From [Lactobacillus] rogosae (GTDB lineage: Bacteria; Bacillota; Clostridia; Lachnospirales; Lachnospiraceae), in NCBI GenBank assembly GCA_900112995.1, contig FONU01000006.1, positions 88,947-152,946 of the forward strand: 64,000 nucleotides of DNA. Reading direction: 5' to 3'. Under the pieces are notes generated by a model. That model worked only from the letters and a program-made list of their open reading frames with translations. It was not told the DNA's origin and made no database searches. Shown one piece after another: positions 47,723 to 59,892 of the stretch. A program made the translations under genes and the position numbers. The first letter of the stretch is position 1, and each line of letters opens with the position of its first letter.

Positions 47723-48772
47723 CTATATGGCAGAATTCTCATCTATATGATTCTGCCTCAACTGTCCACAGGCACCGTCTATATCGCGCCCCATCTCACG
47801 TCTGACAGTCGCATTAATTCCTTTTCTTTCAAGCATATCCCTAAAATTCTTTATAGAATTCTTCTCTGACTGCTCATAATCTCTTTCCTTAATCGGATTA
47901 ACCGGTATCATATTAATATGACAGTTAAGCCCTTTTACAAGCTCTATAAGCTCATTGGCACATTCTTTAGTATCATTAACGCCCTTAACCAGACTATATT
48001 CAAATGATATTCTTCGTCCTGTCTTATCAAGATAATACCTGCACGCATCCATAATCTCTGCTATGCTGTATTTATTAGCAATAGGCATCATAGTCTTTCT
48101 TAACTCATCATTAGGTGCGTGAAGCGATATTGCAAGTGTTATCTGTAACTTAAGATCTGCCAGTTCTTTTATCTTAGGCACAATTCCACAGGTTGATACT
48201 GTTATATTTCTCTGGCTTATATTAAGTCCTCTTTCACTGTTAAGCAGTTCTATGAATTTAATAACATTATCGTAATTATCCATAGGCTCACCAGAACCCA
48301 TTATAACAACATTGCTTACTCTCTCATTAGTATCCCTGCTTATTCTGTATATCTGGTCAAGCATTTCTGATGGTGAAAGATTTCTTACACATCCATTAAG
48401 AGTTGATGCGCAGAAACGACAGCCCATTTTGCAGCCGACCTGTGATGAAATACATACCGAATTGCCGTGATGATACTTCATAAATACACTTTCTATAAGA
48501 TTGCCGTCATAAAGCTCAAAAAGGTACTTTCTAGTGCCGTCTATCCTTGACTCCTGCATTTTTACAATCTTAAGACTTGTATACAAGGTATCTTCCTTTA
48601 AAGTATCCTTAAGCTTATCGGAAATATTGGTCATCTCATCATAACTTTCTGCCAGTTTCTCGTGCATCCACGAATATAACTGGGCAGCTCTGAATTTCTT
48701 TTCATTAATACTCTCGACATATTGTACAAGTTCATTGTAATTCAATGATTTTATATCAGTCTTATGCGGCAT
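47723..48772 (-). CDS. rlmN: Dual 23S rRNA/tRNA adenine-C2 methyltransferase RlmN
   Basis: A radical SAM enzyme that methylates A2503 of 23S rRNA and A37 of some tRNAs. The 349 residues contain SSQVGCKMGCRFCAST (CxxxCxxC), NVVIMGSGEPMDN, ISLHAPNDELRK and the two mechanistic cysteines in the STCGIV region and DIDGACGQL near the C-terminus. The ATG at 48772 has GGAG seven bases upstream; two earlier in-frame ATGs do not. It sits between rsmB and stp, the common order. Confidence 0.96.
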   Translation of the reverse strand: MPHKTDIKSLNYNELVQYVESINEKKFRAAQLYSWMHEKLAESYDEMTNISDKLKDTLKEDTLYTSLKIVKMQESRIDGTRKYLFELYDGNLIESVFMKYHHGNSVCISSQVGCKMGCRFCASTLNGCVRNLSPSEMLDQIYRISRDTNERVSNVVIMGSGEPMDNYDNVIKFIELLNSERGLNISQRNITVSTCGIVPKIKELADLKLQITLAISLHAPNDELRKTMMPIANKYSIAEIMDACRYYLDKTGRRISFEYSLVKGVNDTKECANELIELVKGLNCHINMIPVNPIKERDYEQSEKNSIKNFRDMLERKGINATVRREMGRDIDGACGQLRQNHIDENSAI

Positions 48773-48828
48773 AGCCATACTCCATTCCATTTATCTGTTA
48801 TTTCTTAAATATATTTACATTCCCCTGT

Positions 48829-50139
48829 TTAATTCTTAATAAGACGAGCGACAAAGAAACCGTCCATTCCTGAATTATTGGCAGGAAGCAGCTGATGATA
48901 CTCTCCGTCTTTCGTAAAGCCTAATTCTTTACATATCCAGTCGGCATTATCCTCATTTTCTGCCCTGTTAATTGTACAAGTGCTATACATTAACACTCCA
49001 CCACTCTTAACATAGCGTGATACAACCTTTAAAATATCTCTTTGAAGATCTACAAGTGACTGCAATTTTTCAGGCGAAGCATTATATTTTATATCCGGCT
49101 TTCTTCCTATTATCCCAAGACCTGAACAAGGAAGGTCAGCTATAACAATATCAGCTTTATTAATCAGACTTTCATCACAATCAAGTGCATCATATACCTG
49201 TGTCTGTATATTAGTGATATTAAGCCTCTTAATATTCTCATCAATAAGTGCAACCTTGTAATCTGACAAATCTCTGGCGATTACCCTGCCGCAATCCCCC
49301 TGTTCTGACATCTTAAGTGCGGCATTAATTGACTTTCCGCCCGGTGCACCGCATACGTCAACTATTGTATCTCCCGCTTTTGGTGCTGTGTATTCACCTG
49401 CAAGCATTGAGCTGATATCCTGAATCTGATACATACCATCCTGAAAGCTTTTAAGCCCTGCGATATAATCATAATCGGATATCTCATACGCATATGGTAT
49501 ATTCTCTACTTCTTTTACTGTCACATTCTCACGCTGAAGAAGTTCTTTAATCTGTTCCCTGGAAGCCTTTGATGTATTACATCTTATATATGTCTTCTTC
49601 TCACACTTCATACCCTCAAGCACGGATTTAACAGTATCTATTGACATCTGCCCTGACCACAGCTCAATTATCCACATTGGCATAGAATACTTAACAGACA
49701 GATATTCATATGGACTTTTATTATAATCTGGATATTCAATATTGTCTTTATTGCGTGATATATTTCTTAACACACCATTAACAAAACCCTTAAGCCCCGC
49801 AAATCCCCTCTTTACAGCAAGCTTGACAGCCTCATTACAAGCTGCACTATCAGGCACATTATCCATATATATTATCTGATATACACCCATTCTTACAATT
49901 CTTCTTATAACAGGCTTCATCTTCTTAACTGGTGTCTTTGAATACTTGTTAATAATATAATCTAATTCTATCTGGCTCTCTATAATGCCTAAAGACAGCT
50001 TATTGATAAATGATCTTTTACTCTTATCAAGATACTGGTACTTTAAAAGTGCATTGTTGATTATTATATGTGAAAATTCATTGTTACTCTCTATTTCTTC
50101 CAAAATATCGAGTACAACCGCTCTTAAATTAACTTCCAT
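48829..50139 (-). CDS. rsmB: 16S rRNA cytosine-967 C5-methyltransferase RsmB
   Basis: The 436 residues combine an N-terminal NusB-like RNA-binding domain (about 1-140) with a SAM methyltransferase domain: DVCGAPGGKSINAA (motif I), ADLPCSGLGIIGRKPDIKY with one catalytic cysteine, and MYSTCTINRAENED with the other. The length is standard. ATG at 50139 follows TGGAG. It lies 30 bp after fmt in the same operon. Confidence 0.96.
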   Translation of the reverse strand: MEVNLRAVVLDILEEIESNNEFSHIIINNALLKYQYLDKSKRSFINKLSLGIIESQIELDYIINKYSKTPVKKMKPVIRRIVRMGVYQIIYMDNVPDSAACNEAVKLAVKRGFAGLKGFVNGVLRNISRNKDNIEYPDYNKSPYEYLSVKYSMPMWIIELWSGQMSIDTVKSVLEGMKCEKKTYIRCNTSKASREQIKELLQRENVTVKEVENIPYAYEISDYDYIAGLKSFQDGMYQIQDISSMLAGEYTAPKAGDTIVDVCGAPGGKSINAALKMSEQGDCGRVIARDLSDYKVALIDENIKRLNITNIQTQVYDALDCDESLINKADIVIADLPCSGLGIIGRKPDIKYNASPEKLQSLVDLQRDILKVVSRYVKSGGVLMYSTCTINRAENEDNADWICKELGFTKDGEYHQLLPANNSGMDGFFVARLIKN

Positions 50140-50169
50140 ACAGATTATTCTCCATTATAATATAACTAA

Positions 50170-51129
50170 TTACCCTAATGCAGTCCCTTCTTCAACGTGG
50201 CTTCCAAGAAGAAAGGCATCTGTTGACATTCTCTTCTTACCCTCAAGCTGAAGTTCATTAACCTTAAGATAATCTTTTCCGCATTTTATAATAAATGTCT
50301 TCTTATCTACATAACATACTGTTCCAGCTTCACATTCCTTTGAAACATTATTGTTATTTATAATATCATCACTGTCATTCACAACATCTGCATCCCATAT
50401 TTTTAACATTTTGCCATTAAGATGTGTAAATGCACTTGGCCAGGGATTAAGTCCTCTTATAAGGCACTCAATCTGTCTGGCACTCTTAGTAAAATCAAGC
50501 TCTCCCATTGACTTTTTAAGCATTTTGACATATGAGCTTTCAGCTTCGTTCTGCTTTTCTGGTATAATGCTTCCAGTCTCAAGTCCTTCAAGTGTCTTAA
50601 TAAGAAGCTTAGCACCAACTATGCTTAATCTGTCAAAAAGGCTTCCGCCTGTCTCTTTCTTATCAAGTTTAACCTTATCTACCAAAAGAATATCTCCTGT
50701 ATCAAGCCCCTCATCCATCTTCATAGTCGTAACACCGGAATACTCACATCCGTCTATTACTGCCCACTGGATTGGAGAGGCTCCCCTGTACTTAGGAAGC
50801 AGTGAAGCGTGTACATTAATACATCCAAGACGTGGCATATCAATAATACTCTTAGGCAATAGCTGTCCAAATGCAACAACAACAAACACATCTGCATTAT
50901 ATTTTCTTAATTCTTCAACAAATGCTTCATCTCTTGCTCTTTCTGGCTGAAGAACCTGTATATTATTCTTAACAGCTTCTTCCTTAACAGGTGAAAATAC
51001 AAGCTCCTTGCTTCTTCCCTTTGGCTTGTCCGGCTGTGTCACAACAGCCACTACATCATACTGGTTATCAATAAGTTCCTTTAATGTCCCAACTGCAAAG
51101 TCAGGAGTTCCCATAAATACAACCTTCAA
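50170..51129 (-). CDS. fmt: Methionyl-tRNA formyltransferase
   Basis: Formylates initiator Met-tRNA with 10-formyl-THF. The 319 residues begin VVFMGTPDFAVGTL and have NVHASLLPKYRGASPIQWAVIDG with the catalytic HxSLLP, GVTTMKMDEGLDTGDIL and the C-terminal tRNA-binding domain with GLNPWPSAFT. The start is a TTG at 51129 because GGAGG lies ten bases upstream, inside the end of def, and the conserved KVVFMG begins right there. The fhs product (10-formyl-THF) in the same run supplies its substrate. Confidence 0.96.
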   Translation of the reverse strand: MKVVFMGTPDFAVGTLKELIDNQYDVVAVVTQPDKPKGRSKELVFSPVKEEAVKNNIQVLQPERARDEAFVEELRKYNADVFVVVAFGQLLPKSIIDMPRLGCINVHASLLPKYRGASPIQWAVIDGCEYSGVTTMKMDEGLDTGDILLVDKVKLDKKETGGSLFDRLSIVGAKLLIKTLEGLETGSIIPEKQNEAESSYVKMLKKSMGELDFTKSARQIECLIRGLNPWPSAFTHLNGKMLKIWDADVVNDSDDIINNNNVSKECEAGTVCYVDKKTFIIKCGKDYLKVNELQLEGKKRMSTDAFLLGSHVEEGTALG

Positions 51130-51131
51130 TA

Positions 51132-51602
51132 TTAATCTTCCTCCGTTTCAGTTTCCATAAGTGGACCTTCTGCCTTATCAACATACATTACTCCGTCAAG
51201 ATGATCAATCTCGTGTAAAAGACATCTTGCAAGAAGTTCTTCACCCTCAACGATAATCTCTTCCATATCTTCATTAAGTGCCTTAACCTTGGCATAAGAT
51301 GGTCTTGTCACGATACCAACCTTACCCGGAACACTAAGACAGCCCTCCTGTCCTGTCTGTGAACCACTTGTCTCAAGAACTACAGGGTTAATAAGCACTA
51401 TTGGATCATCACCACAGTCAATTACTACTAATCTCTTTCTTATTCCTACCTGTGGAGCTGCAAGTCCAACTCCATTAGCCTCATACATTGTTTCAAACAT
51501 ATCATCAATAAGTTCCTGTATTCTAGGTGTCATCTCAGTTATTTCTTTTGCTTCTTTTCTTAATATCTCATCACCTAATGTTCTTATATTTCTGATTGCC
51601 AT
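51132..51602 (-). CDS. def: Peptide deformylase
   Basis: Removes the formyl group from new proteins. The 156 residues have the three deformylase motifs [18 protein letters not shown] and HEIDHLDG, supplying the metal Cys and two His. The start at 51602 follows TGGAGG; an in-frame start 18 bp upstream contains that ribosome site. It ends two bases before the fmt start, so def and fmt are coupled. Confidence 0.97.
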   Translation of the reverse strand: MAIRNIRTLGDEILRKEAKEITEMTPRIQELIDDMFETMYEANGVGLAAPQVGIRKRLVVIDCGDDPIVLINPVVLETSGSQTGQEGCLSVPGKVGIVTRPSYAKVKALNEDMEEIIVEGEELLARCLLHEIDHLDGVMYVDKAEGPLMETETEED

Positions 51603-51637
51603 AACTTCCTCCATAATCAAATAACATATGCGTATGT

Positions 51638-53866
51638 TTAATTAACATCATATGCAATGTTAATATTCTTGTAATCTGAACTTCCATTAATATTATTATC
51701 CAGCATATCCATAATTAGTTCAAGTGCTTTAAAGCTTGAACTTCTTAAATATATCTGCTTCGTGTATATATCTTTAATCTTGTATATAGAAGCATTTGAT
51801 GGACCAAGTACTATAATCTTGTCATCTTTAACAGTATTGTTATCCTGAATATACTGCTGTATCAAAGCTTTAATATTTCCTGCACGCTCTGATAACAGCT
51901 TCTCATTAATACTGCTTATGTTAATCTTTACCATATTATTAACAGGTGGATATGAAAGCAGCTTCCTGTAAGACATTTCCTGCTCATAAAAACTCTTATA
52001 ATTCTGCTCCGCCGCACATAACAAGCCATAATTATCAGGTGAATATGTCTGTATTACAACTTCACCCTTTCTTTCTCCTCGTCCAGCTCTTCCTGCCGCC
52101 TGTGTTATAAGCTGGAATGTACGCTCAACAGCCTTATAATCACTTGCATACAAGGATATATCTGCCGCTACGACTCCGACAAGAGTAACCTTTGGGAAAT
52201 CGTGTCCCTTTACTATCATCTGCGTGCCTATAAGTATATCTGCCTGTTCTGTCGCAAATGCACTTAATATATTCTCGTGTCCGTCTTTGCCTTTGGTTGT
52301 ATCCATATCCATTCTTAATACCCTTGCCGCAGGAAACATCTTCTTAACTGCATCCTCTACAGCCTCTGTTCCTGCCTTAAAGCCAAGAATATACTTAGAA
52401 CCACATTCAGGGCATAACGATACATTAGGAGTCTCGTATCCACAATAATGACATACAAGCTTTCCATTCCTGTGAAGTGTCATAGATACATCACAATGCG
52501 GACATTTCATAACATAGCCGCACGATCTGCACGAAACAAATCCGGCAGTTCCCCTTTTATTAAGAAACAGCATTATCTGTTCGTGTTTATTAAGCCTGTC
52601 ACTGATAAGCTCATACAGCTTTCTTGAAAATATTGTCCTGTTACCTGTCTTTAACTCCTGTCTCATATCAGCTATATATACCTGTGGCAGGCTTGCCTCT
52701 CCTGCCCTGTTATTAAGCTCTATAAGCTTATACTCGCCTGCTTCTGCCCTGTAATAGCTGTCAATTGACGGTGTTGCAGAGCCTAGTATAACAGAAGCTC
52801 CCACCTCCTTTGCAATATGTATTGCAAGGTCTTTGGCGTGATATCTTGGGACTTGCTCTGATATATACGCACCCTCGTGTTCCTCATCTATAACAATAAG
52901 TCCAAGATTAGGAAACTGTGTAAACAATGCCGATCTTGGACCTATCATAATACTTATTTCACCTTTAAGTGCTCTTACGAACTGGTCATATCTCTCACCT
53001 TTTGACATTCTTGAATTAATAATAGACACTTTATCCCCAAATCTGTGATAAAATCTCTGAACAGTCTGAAATGTAAGTGCTATCTCAGGTATAAGCATTA
53101 TAACCTGCCGTCCGGAATTAATAGTATGTTCAATAACATCAAGATACACTTCTGTCTTTCCGCTTCCGGTTACTCCTCGTATAAGATATGTATTGAACGC
53201 TCTATTATCATAATCCTCCACTATTGTATCAACGGCTCTTTGCTGTTCCTCGTTAAGCACAACCTTTTTATTAAAAATGTGCTTATCAGACACAGGATTT
53301 CTATAGTAACTTTCAACCTTGACATTTATAATTCCGTCTGCTTCAAGTGCCTTTACTGTTGCTGGCGAAATATTAAGCTTGTCTTTTACTATCTCCATAT
53401 CAATAACAGGTTCATCAATAAGTGCACACATAAGCCTGTACTTAGCTTTCGCTTTTTTCTCATATATGCTTATAAGTTCTTGTGCCTTTTTAGTATCAAC
53501 CAAAAGGCAGACAGACTTTTTCTGCTTATGTCCGACCTCGTCCTTAACAGGAATAACCGTCTTTAATGCCTGATTCATAGTACAGCCATAATGCCGTTTC
53601 AGCCACGCTGCAAGCTTTATCATACTTTTAGCGACATTTACTTTTCCTGTAACAACACTGTCAATGCTCTTTATCTTATCAACAGGATATGATGGCTTAT
53701 CAGTTAAACCAATTACATATCCTGTTATAATTCTGTTACCTTTTCCAAAAGGCACTCTTACAGATGTTCCGATATCAACACTACCATCCATATCATCAGG
53801 CACAGCATATTGGAATGTCTTATCAAGCTGTTCGTGTGAAATATCTATTATTATATCAGCGTACAT
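51638..53866 (-). CDS. priA: Primosomal helicase PriA
   Basis: Restarts stalled replication forks. The 742 residues have an N-terminal DNA-binding domain, the Walker [12 protein letters not shown] near residue 235, the DEEH box in [20 protein letters not shown], and the zinc region [14 protein letters not shown]...CHYCG...CPECG, followed by [12 protein letters not shown]. The length is normal. Its ATG at 53866 overlaps the murE 3' end by 11 bases and uses AAGGAG inside it. Confidence 0.97.
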   Translation of the reverse strand: MYADIIIDISHEQLDKTFQYAVPDDMDGSVDIGTSVRVPFGKGNRIITGYVIGLTDKPSYPVDKIKSIDSVVTGKVNVAKSMIKLAAWLKRHYGCTMNQALKTVIPVKDEVGHKQKKSVCLLVDTKKAQELISIYEKKAKAKYRLMCALIDEPVIDMEIVKDKLNISPATVKALEADGIINVKVESYYRNPVSDKHIFNKKVVLNEEQQRAVDTIVEDYDNRAFNTYLIRGVTGSGKTEVYLDVIEHTINSGRQVIMLIPEIALTFQTVQRFYHRFGDKVSIINSRMSKGERYDQFVRALKGEISIMIGPRSALFTQFPNLGLIVIDEEHEGAYISEQVPRYHAKDLAIHIAKEVGASVILGSATPSIDSYYRAEAGEYKLIELNNRAGEASLPQVYIADMRQELKTGNRTIFSRKLYELISDRLNKHEQIMLFLNKRGTAGFVSCRSCGYVMKCPHCDVSMTLHRNGKLVCHYCGYETPNVSLCPECGSKYILGFKAGTEAVEDAVKKMFPAARVLRMDMDTTKGKDGHENILSAFATEQADILIGTQMIVKGHDFPKVTLVGVVAADISLYASDYKAVERTFQLITQAAGRAGRGERKGEVVIQTYSPDNYGLLCAAEQNYKSFYEQEMSYRKLLSYPPVNNMVKINISSINEKLLSERAGNIKALIQQYIQDNNTVKDDKIIVLGPSNASIYKIKDIYTKQIYLRSSSFKALELIMDMLDNNINGSSDYKNINIAYDVN

Positions 53867-55361
53867 TTTTCTCCTTTAATTCTTCAAGAACTTCTGATAT
53901 AAGAACACGTTCGTCCATAGGATATTTAACGCCTTTTATCTCCTGATAATCTTCGTGTCCCTTACCTGCAAGCACGATAATATCTCCAGGTTCACCATTC
54001 TCAATAGCATATTTAATAGCTTCTTTTCTGTCTGCAATATCAATATGCTTACCTGTAGTCCTGTTAATTCCAGTCTTAATATCTTCCATAATAGCAAGAG
54101 GCTCTTCAAATCTTGGATTATCAGATGTTATAATCGTAAGGTCTGCTAATCTTCCAGACACTTCACCCATCTCAAATCTTCTCTCTTTAGAGCGGTTGCC
54201 ACCACAGCCAAACAGGCATACAAGTCTATGTGGATTGTACTCTTTAAGTGTCTTTAAAATACTCTCTAAGGACATCGCATTATGAGCATAATCAATCATA
54301 AGAGTAAACTTATCAGATACTGGAACAAGCTCTATTCTTCCTTTAACCTTTACATCTTTCAATACATTTTCAACAATAGCATTATCCACATTAAAATGTC
54401 TTGTAACAGCTATTGCACACAATGAATTATATACTGAGAACATTCCCGGAAGTGAAAGTTCCACATCCATATTGACAAGACCACTACACTTATAAGTAAG
54501 ACCTATCTTTCCTCTCTCATGGAACAACTTGATATCACTTGCCTTTATGTCTGCATCTTCTGATATGCCATACTTCTCAACACTGCATACAGAGTCTCTT
54601 AATATATCAGCTGTATGCTTATCATCTGCATTGACTATTCCTGTCTTGCACTGCTTAAAAAGCTTAGCCTTACATTCAAGGTACTCCTCAAATGAAGCGT
54701 GCTCATTAGGACCGATATGATCAGGCTCAAGATTAGTAAATACTCCGATGTCAAATACAATACCTGCAGTTCTGTCAAGCTTTAAGCCCTGTGAGGATAC
54801 CTCCATAACTACTGCCTTACATCCCTCATCAACCATTTTCCTGAAGGTTTTATGAATCTGTATTGACTCAGGTGTTGTATTGCAGGACGGAACAGCCTCA
54901 TCTCCTATAACTGTCTCGATAGTTCCGATAAGACCTGTCTTTATTCCACACGCACAAAGAACATTCTTTATCATATAAGTTGTAGTTGTCTTACCCTTAG
55001 TTCCTGTAATTCCAATTGTAAACAACTTCTTATCAGGATTGCCGTAAAATGCTGCTGACATAAGTGCAAGGGCAAGTCTTGTATTATCACATTCTATAAC
55101 TGCTGCCGGTATCTTCTCTGTATTATACTGTGATCCCTTCTGTACAACTATTACAGCCGCCTTATCCTTAACCTGCTCTATATATTTATGTCCATCGCTT
55201 ACCGAACCAACTATGCAGACAAAGATACCTCCGTCTGTTACTTTTCTTGAGTCAGAAGCAATACCTGTAACAGTTGTATTAATATCACCATTAACAACTG
55301 TATATTCAAAATGTTCTACTTCATTAGCTCTGCATATATCCAAAATATCTTTTAACTGCAT
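53856..55361 (-). CDS. murE: UDP-MurNAc-tripeptide synthetase MurE, meso-diaminopimelate type
   Basis: Adds the third residue of the peptidoglycan stem. The 501 residues show SDSRKV, GITGTKGKTTTTYMI (ATP site), FTNLEPDHIGPNEHASFEEY and the C-terminal SDNPRFE. The DNPR tetrad is the accepted marker of meso-DAP specificity, so this organism most likely has DAP-type peptidoglycan. ATG at 55361 follows AAAGGAG. It is far from murD, and here is joined to priA rather than to mraY/murF. Confidence 0.96.
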   Translation of the reverse strand: MQLKDILDICRANEVEHFEYTVVNGDINTTVTGIASDSRKVTDGGIFVCIVGSVSDGHKYIEQVKDKAAVIVVQKGSQYNTEKIPAAVIECDNTRLALALMSAAFYGNPDKKLFTIGITGTKGKTTTTYMIKNVLCACGIKTGLIGTIETVIGDEAVPSCNTTPESIQIHKTFRKMVDEGCKAVVMEVSSQGLKLDRTAGIVFDIGVFTNLEPDHIGPNEHASFEEYLECKAKLFKQCKTGIVNADDKHTADILRDSVCSVEKYGISEDADIKASDIKLFHERGKIGLTYKCSGLVNMDVELSLPGMFSVYNSLCAIAVTRHFNVDNAIVENVLKDVKVKGRIELVPVSDKFTLMIDYAHNAMSLESILKTLKEYNPHRLVCLFGCGGNRSKERRFEMGEVSGRLADLTIITSDNPRFEEPLAIMEDIKTGINRTTGKHIDIADRKEAIKYAIENGEPGDIIVLAGKGHEDYQEIKGVKYPMDERVLISEVLEELKEKNVR

Positions 55362-55386
55362 AACTGCTCCTTTCTTTTCAAGACAC

Positions 55387-57063
55387 CTAGAATAATCCTG
55401 TTATCTTCTCATTCTCTTCATCATAATCAATGCCTTCTGCCGCTGGCACTTTAGGAAGTCCTGGCATAGTAAGAACTTTTCCTGTAAGTGCTACAACAAA
55501 GCCTGCACCAGCATCAACATACACTTCTCTAATATTAATTGTAAAACCTTCTGGTCTTCCTAACTTAGATGCATCATCAGACAAAGAATACTGTGTCTTA
55601 GCCATACATACAGGAAGATTTCCAAAGCCCATCTGTGTAATATGGTCAAGTTCCTTCTTAGCCTTAGAATCATATGTAACACCATCTGCTCCATATATTT
55701 CTTTAGCTATTGTCATAATCTTATCCTCTAATGGAAGTTCATCTTCATATAAAGGCTTAAAATCGCTCTTCTTATCAAATGAAGCAAGCACCTTATCTGC
55801 AAGTTCTATTCCGCCTGCTCCGCCGTCTGCCCATACATTAGATAATGCAAATTCACAGCCTAATTCTTCACAGTGCTTCTTTATGAATTCATATTCTTCC
55901 TCTGTATCTGTCACAAATGAGTTGAGTGTAACAACTACAGGTACACCATACTTGTGAATATTCTCAATATGTTTATCAAGGTTTACTATACCATTCTTTA
56001 AAGCTTCCATATCTGGCTTTGATAATTCCTGCTTAGGAACTCCACCATTATATTTTAATGCCTTAACAGTAGCTACAATAACAACTGCATCAGGCTTAAG
56101 TCCAGCCTTTCTGCACTTAATATCAAAGAACTTCTCAGCTCCAAGATCTGCACCGAAACCAGCCTCAGTAACAGCAATATCTGCCAGCTTTAAAGCAAGC
56201 TTTGTTGCTCTTACAGAATTACATCCGTGTGCAATATTGGCAAATGGTCCACCGTGTACAAGCACAGGTGTATTCTCTAGTGTCTGAATCATATTAGGCT
56301 TTATTGCATCTTTTAATAAAGCTGCCATAGCTCCTGTTGCCTTTAAATCCTTGGCTGTAACAGGATCTCCTGCATAATTATATGCAACAATTATCTTGTC
56401 AATTCTTTCCTTTAAATCTTTCATATCCTCAGCAAGACAGAGTATAGCCATAATCTCTGAGGCTACTGTAATTATAAAATGATCTTCTCTTGTAACACCA
56501 TTAGGCTTGTCACCAAGTCCGATTACGATATTCCTAAGAGTTCTATCATTCATATCCATACATCTCTTCCATACAATCCTCTTAGTATCTATTCCAAGAG
56601 CATTACCCTGATGTATATGATTATCAAGCATTGCTGCAAGAAGGTTGTTAGCTGATGTTATCGCGTGGAAATCACCAGTAAAATGCAAATTAAGATCTTC
56701 CATAGGAACAGCCTGTGCGTATCCGCCGCCGGCAGCTCCTCCCTTTATGCCAAAGCAAGGTCCTAATGATGGTTCTCTTAATGCAGCAATTGCACTTATT
56801 CCTTTCTGGTTAAGTGCTTCTGTGAGTCCAAGACTTATTGTAGTCTTTCCCTCACCTGCCGGAGTTGGATTGATAGCTGTAATAAGAACAAGCTTTCCAT
56901 CTTCGTTATTCTCTACTCTGTGGATAAGCTCATCTGATAACTTAGCCTTATACTTTCCATACATTTCAAGTTCGTCTTCTGTTACTCCAACCTTTGCCGC
57001 AACATCTTTAATATTCTCTAAATGTGCTTCCTGTGCTATCTGAATATCGCTCTTAATTTCCAT
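55387..57063 (-). CDS. fhs: Formate-tetrahydrofolate ligase
   Basis: Makes 10-formyl-THF from formate, THF and ATP. The 558 residues contain [20 protein letters not shown] (P-loop), the glycine-rich [22 protein letters not shown], and [15 protein letters not shown]. The length is standard for the homotetrameric enzyme. ATG at 57063 follows AAAGG. It supplies formyl groups for fmt, found downstream in the same run, and for purines. The 108-bp gap to ftsK holds a six-pair hairpin (57098-57113) but no clear promoter. Confidence 0.97.
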   Translation of the reverse strand: MEIKSDIQIAQEAHLENIKDVAAKVGVTEDELEMYGKYKAKLSDELIHRVENNEDGKLVLITAINPTPAGEGKTTISLGLTEALNQKGISAIAALREPSLGPCFGIKGGAAGGGYAQAVPMEDLNLHFTGDFHAITSANNLLAAMLDNHIHQGNALGIDTKRIVWKRCMDMNDRTLRNIVIGLGDKPNGVTREDHFIITVASEIMAILCLAEDMKDLKERIDKIIVAYNYAGDPVTAKDLKATGAMAALLKDAIKPNMIQTLENTPVLVHGGPFANIAHGCNSVRATKLALKLADIAVTEAGFGADLGAEKFFDIKCRKAGLKPDAVVIVATVKALKYNGGVPKQELSKPDMEALKNGIVNLDKHIENIHKYGVPVVVTLNSFVTDTEEEYEFIKKHCEELGCEFALSNVWADGGAGGIELADKVLASFDKKSDFKPLYEDELPLEDKIMTIAKEIYGADGVTYDSKAKKELDHITQMGFGNLPVCMAKTQYSLSDDASKLGRPEGFTINIREVYVDAGAGFVVALTGKVLTMPGLPKVPAAEGIDYDEENEKITGLF

Positions 57064-57171
57064 AATTTCATCCTTTCCCGCAGCGTAATTATAATGACAG
57101 GACTAATGCCCTGACTATGATACTTATGCTACTACATATATCATATATAATCTATTTTGTACATATATTCA

Positions 57172-59886
57172 TTATATATTTTTAATAAATTCTTCAAATT
57201 CCTCTGCTGTCATAAGCACCTTCCTTGGCTTAGTGCCAATCTCTGGTCCTACAACACCGGCATCTGCTAACTGGTCCATTATTCGTCCTGCCCTGTTGAA
57301 GCCAATCTTAAACTGTCTTTGTAACATTCCAATTGAACCTCTCTCTTTCTCAATAACAAAACGTCCTGCATCTGCAAATAATGAATCTCTGTCATCCTGC
57401 TGTTCTGCTGCCTGTCCACCGGCTTTTGAAGCTATGGCAGTCTCAGTTATGCTCTCATCGTAATTAACCTCGCCTGACATATTATCTTTAAGGAACTGCA
57501 CAACCTTTGACACTTCTTCATCTGACACAAATGCTCCCTGAACCCTGATTGGCTTAGGTATATTAGATGGGAAGTATAACATATCGCCTTTACCTAACAG
57601 CTTTTCTGCACCATTCATATCAAGTATAGTTCTTGAGTCAACACCCGATGACACGGAAAATGCTATTCTTGACGGTACATTTGCCTTAATAAGTCCAGTT
57701 ATTACATTAACCGATGGACGCTGTGTTGCTATAACCATATGGATACCTGCCGCTCTTGCAAGCTGTGCAAGCCTGCATATTGCATCTTCGACCTCTCCTG
57801 GTGCTACCATCATAAGATCTGCAAGCTCATCAATAATTATAACTATCTCTGGCAGCTTTTCAACAGGAATTTCACCTTCTTTGAATTCCATCTTTGCAGC
57901 TATGTCATTATAGCCCTTAAGATTACGTGCACCAACACCTGCAAACTTCTTATATCTTGTATTCATCTCATTGACTGCCCAGTTAAGAGCACCTGCCGCC
58001 TTCTTAGGCTCTGTCACAACCGGAAGCAGCAAATGTGGTATTCCATTATATATGCTTAACTCAACAACCTTAGGGTCAACCATAATAAGCTTTACTTCAT
58101 CAGGGCGTGCCTTATATAAAATACTCATTATAATTGTGTTAATACATACTGATTTACCTGAACCAGTAGCTCCTGCAATAAGAAGGTGAGGCATTCTTGC
58201 TATATCTGCAACAATGGTCTTTCCTGCTATATCCTTACCTGCTGCAAATGCAATCTTTGACGAAGTATTCTTAAATGTATCAGTTTCTATTAGCTCTCTT
58301 AAGAATACACTGCCTGCCTCTTTATTAGGAACTTCTATTCCTATGGCTGATTTGCCTGGAATAGGTGCTTCTATTCTTATATCTGCTGCCGCAAGGCTTA
58401 ACTTAATATCATCTGCTAAAGATACTATCCTGCTTACCTTAACACCAAGCTCAGGCTTTAATTCGTATCTTGTTACTGATGGTCCGCAGCTTATATCTGT
58501 AATATCGACCTTAACACCAAAGTTCTGCAATGTCTGCTTTAATGTGATTGCTGTATCCCTGTTCTCACGCTCAAGATTAGAAGCTTTCGAATTAGTATTG
58601 CGGTTAAGCAGGCTGACTGGCGGGAACTTATACTGCTTAGAACTTTCAGCCGATGAATCAGCTGTATTTTCTGCATATGAATTGACTATATTTTCTGTAC
58701 CTGAATTTGCTTTATCTTCTATATCTGTATTCGCTGTGCTTTGTATAATTTCACCTAAACCATTATCTTCTGATTTATACATATCATCTGAGCCGTCAGC
58801 AGCATTCTTGATGATATTGTCCTCAGCATTGTCCTGATGTGTGCTTATATTTTCCTCTGACGCACTATCCACATGCAGCTCCCATACTGGTTCTCTGCTT
58901 ATACGAGGCATAGGTGTAATCAGCGGATCGTATATATCATCACTATACATATCATCTTCATTATCCACAGCCTCTATCTCTGTTATATCTATATCTGAAC
59001 CTTCATTCCTGTTATCGTCATATATTGTAAGGTCATTAGTAACACCCCTGACAACATTATTCATACGTGATTTAGCAGGGGCTTCTTCTCTTGCTTCTTC
59101 CTGTAACATTCTTACACGATTGGAATGTTCCTTATATTCTGAATAATCTTTTCTTGCCTCACTTACTATCCTCTCTCCGCCATTACGGATACCTTTGATA
59201 AATGATTTCTCTGTAATAACGATTATACAGATAATAGCAAGAATTATAAGTATAACTAAAGAACCTGCCATACCCAGTGGATTTAACATCTTACATAATA
59301 TTCCTCCAAACAGGCCGCCTCCAGTCTTATACTCTGAACAATATGTAAAATATGTACCAACCGGCTCTTTTATATCCGGCACATTAGTAACTCTCTGCCA
59401 CAAAGCTGCCGCAATAACCGACAATACATATGCCATAGCTGCTTTAATCTTCATAACTCCGATAATATCTTTATTGGCAAGCATAAACATAATACTTACA
59501 GCTATAATCACCGGAACTATATAAGCAGCAATTCCAAATAATCCAAACATAAACCATTTAATTGAACGCCCAACAATTCCTGCCATATTAAAATTACTGA
59601 GCAGGAGGATAATTGCACACGCTAAAGCTATTAAAAAAACTATCTCATCCCTTAGCTGGTTATTCATCTGCGATGAATTGCTTCCTGTATTCCTTGAAGA
59701 TGAGCTTTGGGAACCAGAACCCCTTGCATTAGGGCTTTTCGTGCCATTTCCTTTGTAATTAGAGCTTTTCTTAGTTGTATTGCTATTTCCTGAATATGAA
59801 GTTTTACCTGATTTGCTGTTAGACGTCGTCTTTCTTTTGGTACTGCTGGTCTTCTTGCCTGTACTTTTACTTCTGCCTGAAGCCAT
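57172..59886 (-). CDS. ftsK: DNA translocase FtsK/SpoIIIE
   Basis: A septal DNA pump for chromosome segregation and, in sporeformers, prespore DNA packing. Of 904 residues, 1-75 are Ser/Lys/Gly-rich; 78-235 hold four membrane segments; 235-450 form an acidic low-complexity linker; the motor has [15 protein letters not shown], the Walker [15 protein letters not shown] and the Walker [14 protein letters not shown]; the final 60 residues are the winged-helix gamma domain ([24 protein letters not shown]). ATG at 59886 follows GGAGG. An IS200/IS605 element ends only 26 bp upstream, so its native promoter is displaced. Confidence 0.96.
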   Translation of the reverse strand: MASGRSKSTGKKTSSTKRKTTSNSKSGKTSYSGNSNTTKKSSNYKGNGTKSPNARGSGSQSSSSRNTGSNSSQMNNQLRDEIVFLIALACAIILLLSNFNMAGIVGRSIKWFMFGLFGIAAYIVPVIIAVSIMFMLANKDIIGVMKIKAAMAYVLSVIAAALWQRVTNVPDIKEPVGTYFTYCSEYKTGGGLFGGILCKMLNPLGMAGSLVILIILAIICIIVITEKSFIKGIRNGGERIVSEARKDYSEYKEHSNRVRMLQEEAREEAPAKSRMNNVVRGVTNDLTIYDDNRNEGSDIDITEIEAVDNEDDMYSDDIYDPLITPMPRISREPVWELHVDSASEENISTHQDNAEDNIIKNAADGSDDMYKSEDNGLGEIIQSTANTDIEDKANSGTENIVNSYAENTADSSAESSKQYKFPPVSLLNRNTNSKASNLERENRDTAITLKQTLQNFGVKVDITDISCGPSVTRYELKPELGVKVSRIVSLADDIKLSLAAADIRIEAPIPGKSAIGIEVPNKEAGSVFLRELIETDTFKNTSSKIAFAAGKDIAGKTIVADIARMPHLLIAGATGSGKSVCINTIIMSILYKARPDEVKLIMVDPKVVELSIYNGIPHLLLPVVTEPKKAAGALNWAVNEMNTRYKKFAGVGARNLKGYNDIAAKMEFKEGEIPVEKLPEIVIIIDELADLMMVAPGEVEDAICRLAQLARAAGIHMVIATQRPSVNVITGLIKANVPSRIAFSVSSGVDSRTILDMNGAEKLLGKGDMLYFPSNIPKPIRVQGAFVSDEEVSKVVQFLKDNMSGEVNYDESITETAIASKAGGQAAEQQDDRDSLFADAGRFVIEKERGSIGMLQRQFKIGFNRAGRIMDQLADAGVVGPEIGTKPRKVLMTAEEFEEFIKNI

Positions 59887-59892
59887 ATATCT

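Noticed and set aside
57098..57113. THF riboswitch before fhs
   Set aside because: Only a small six-pair hairpin is present; the riboswitch core sequences are absent and the gap is too short.
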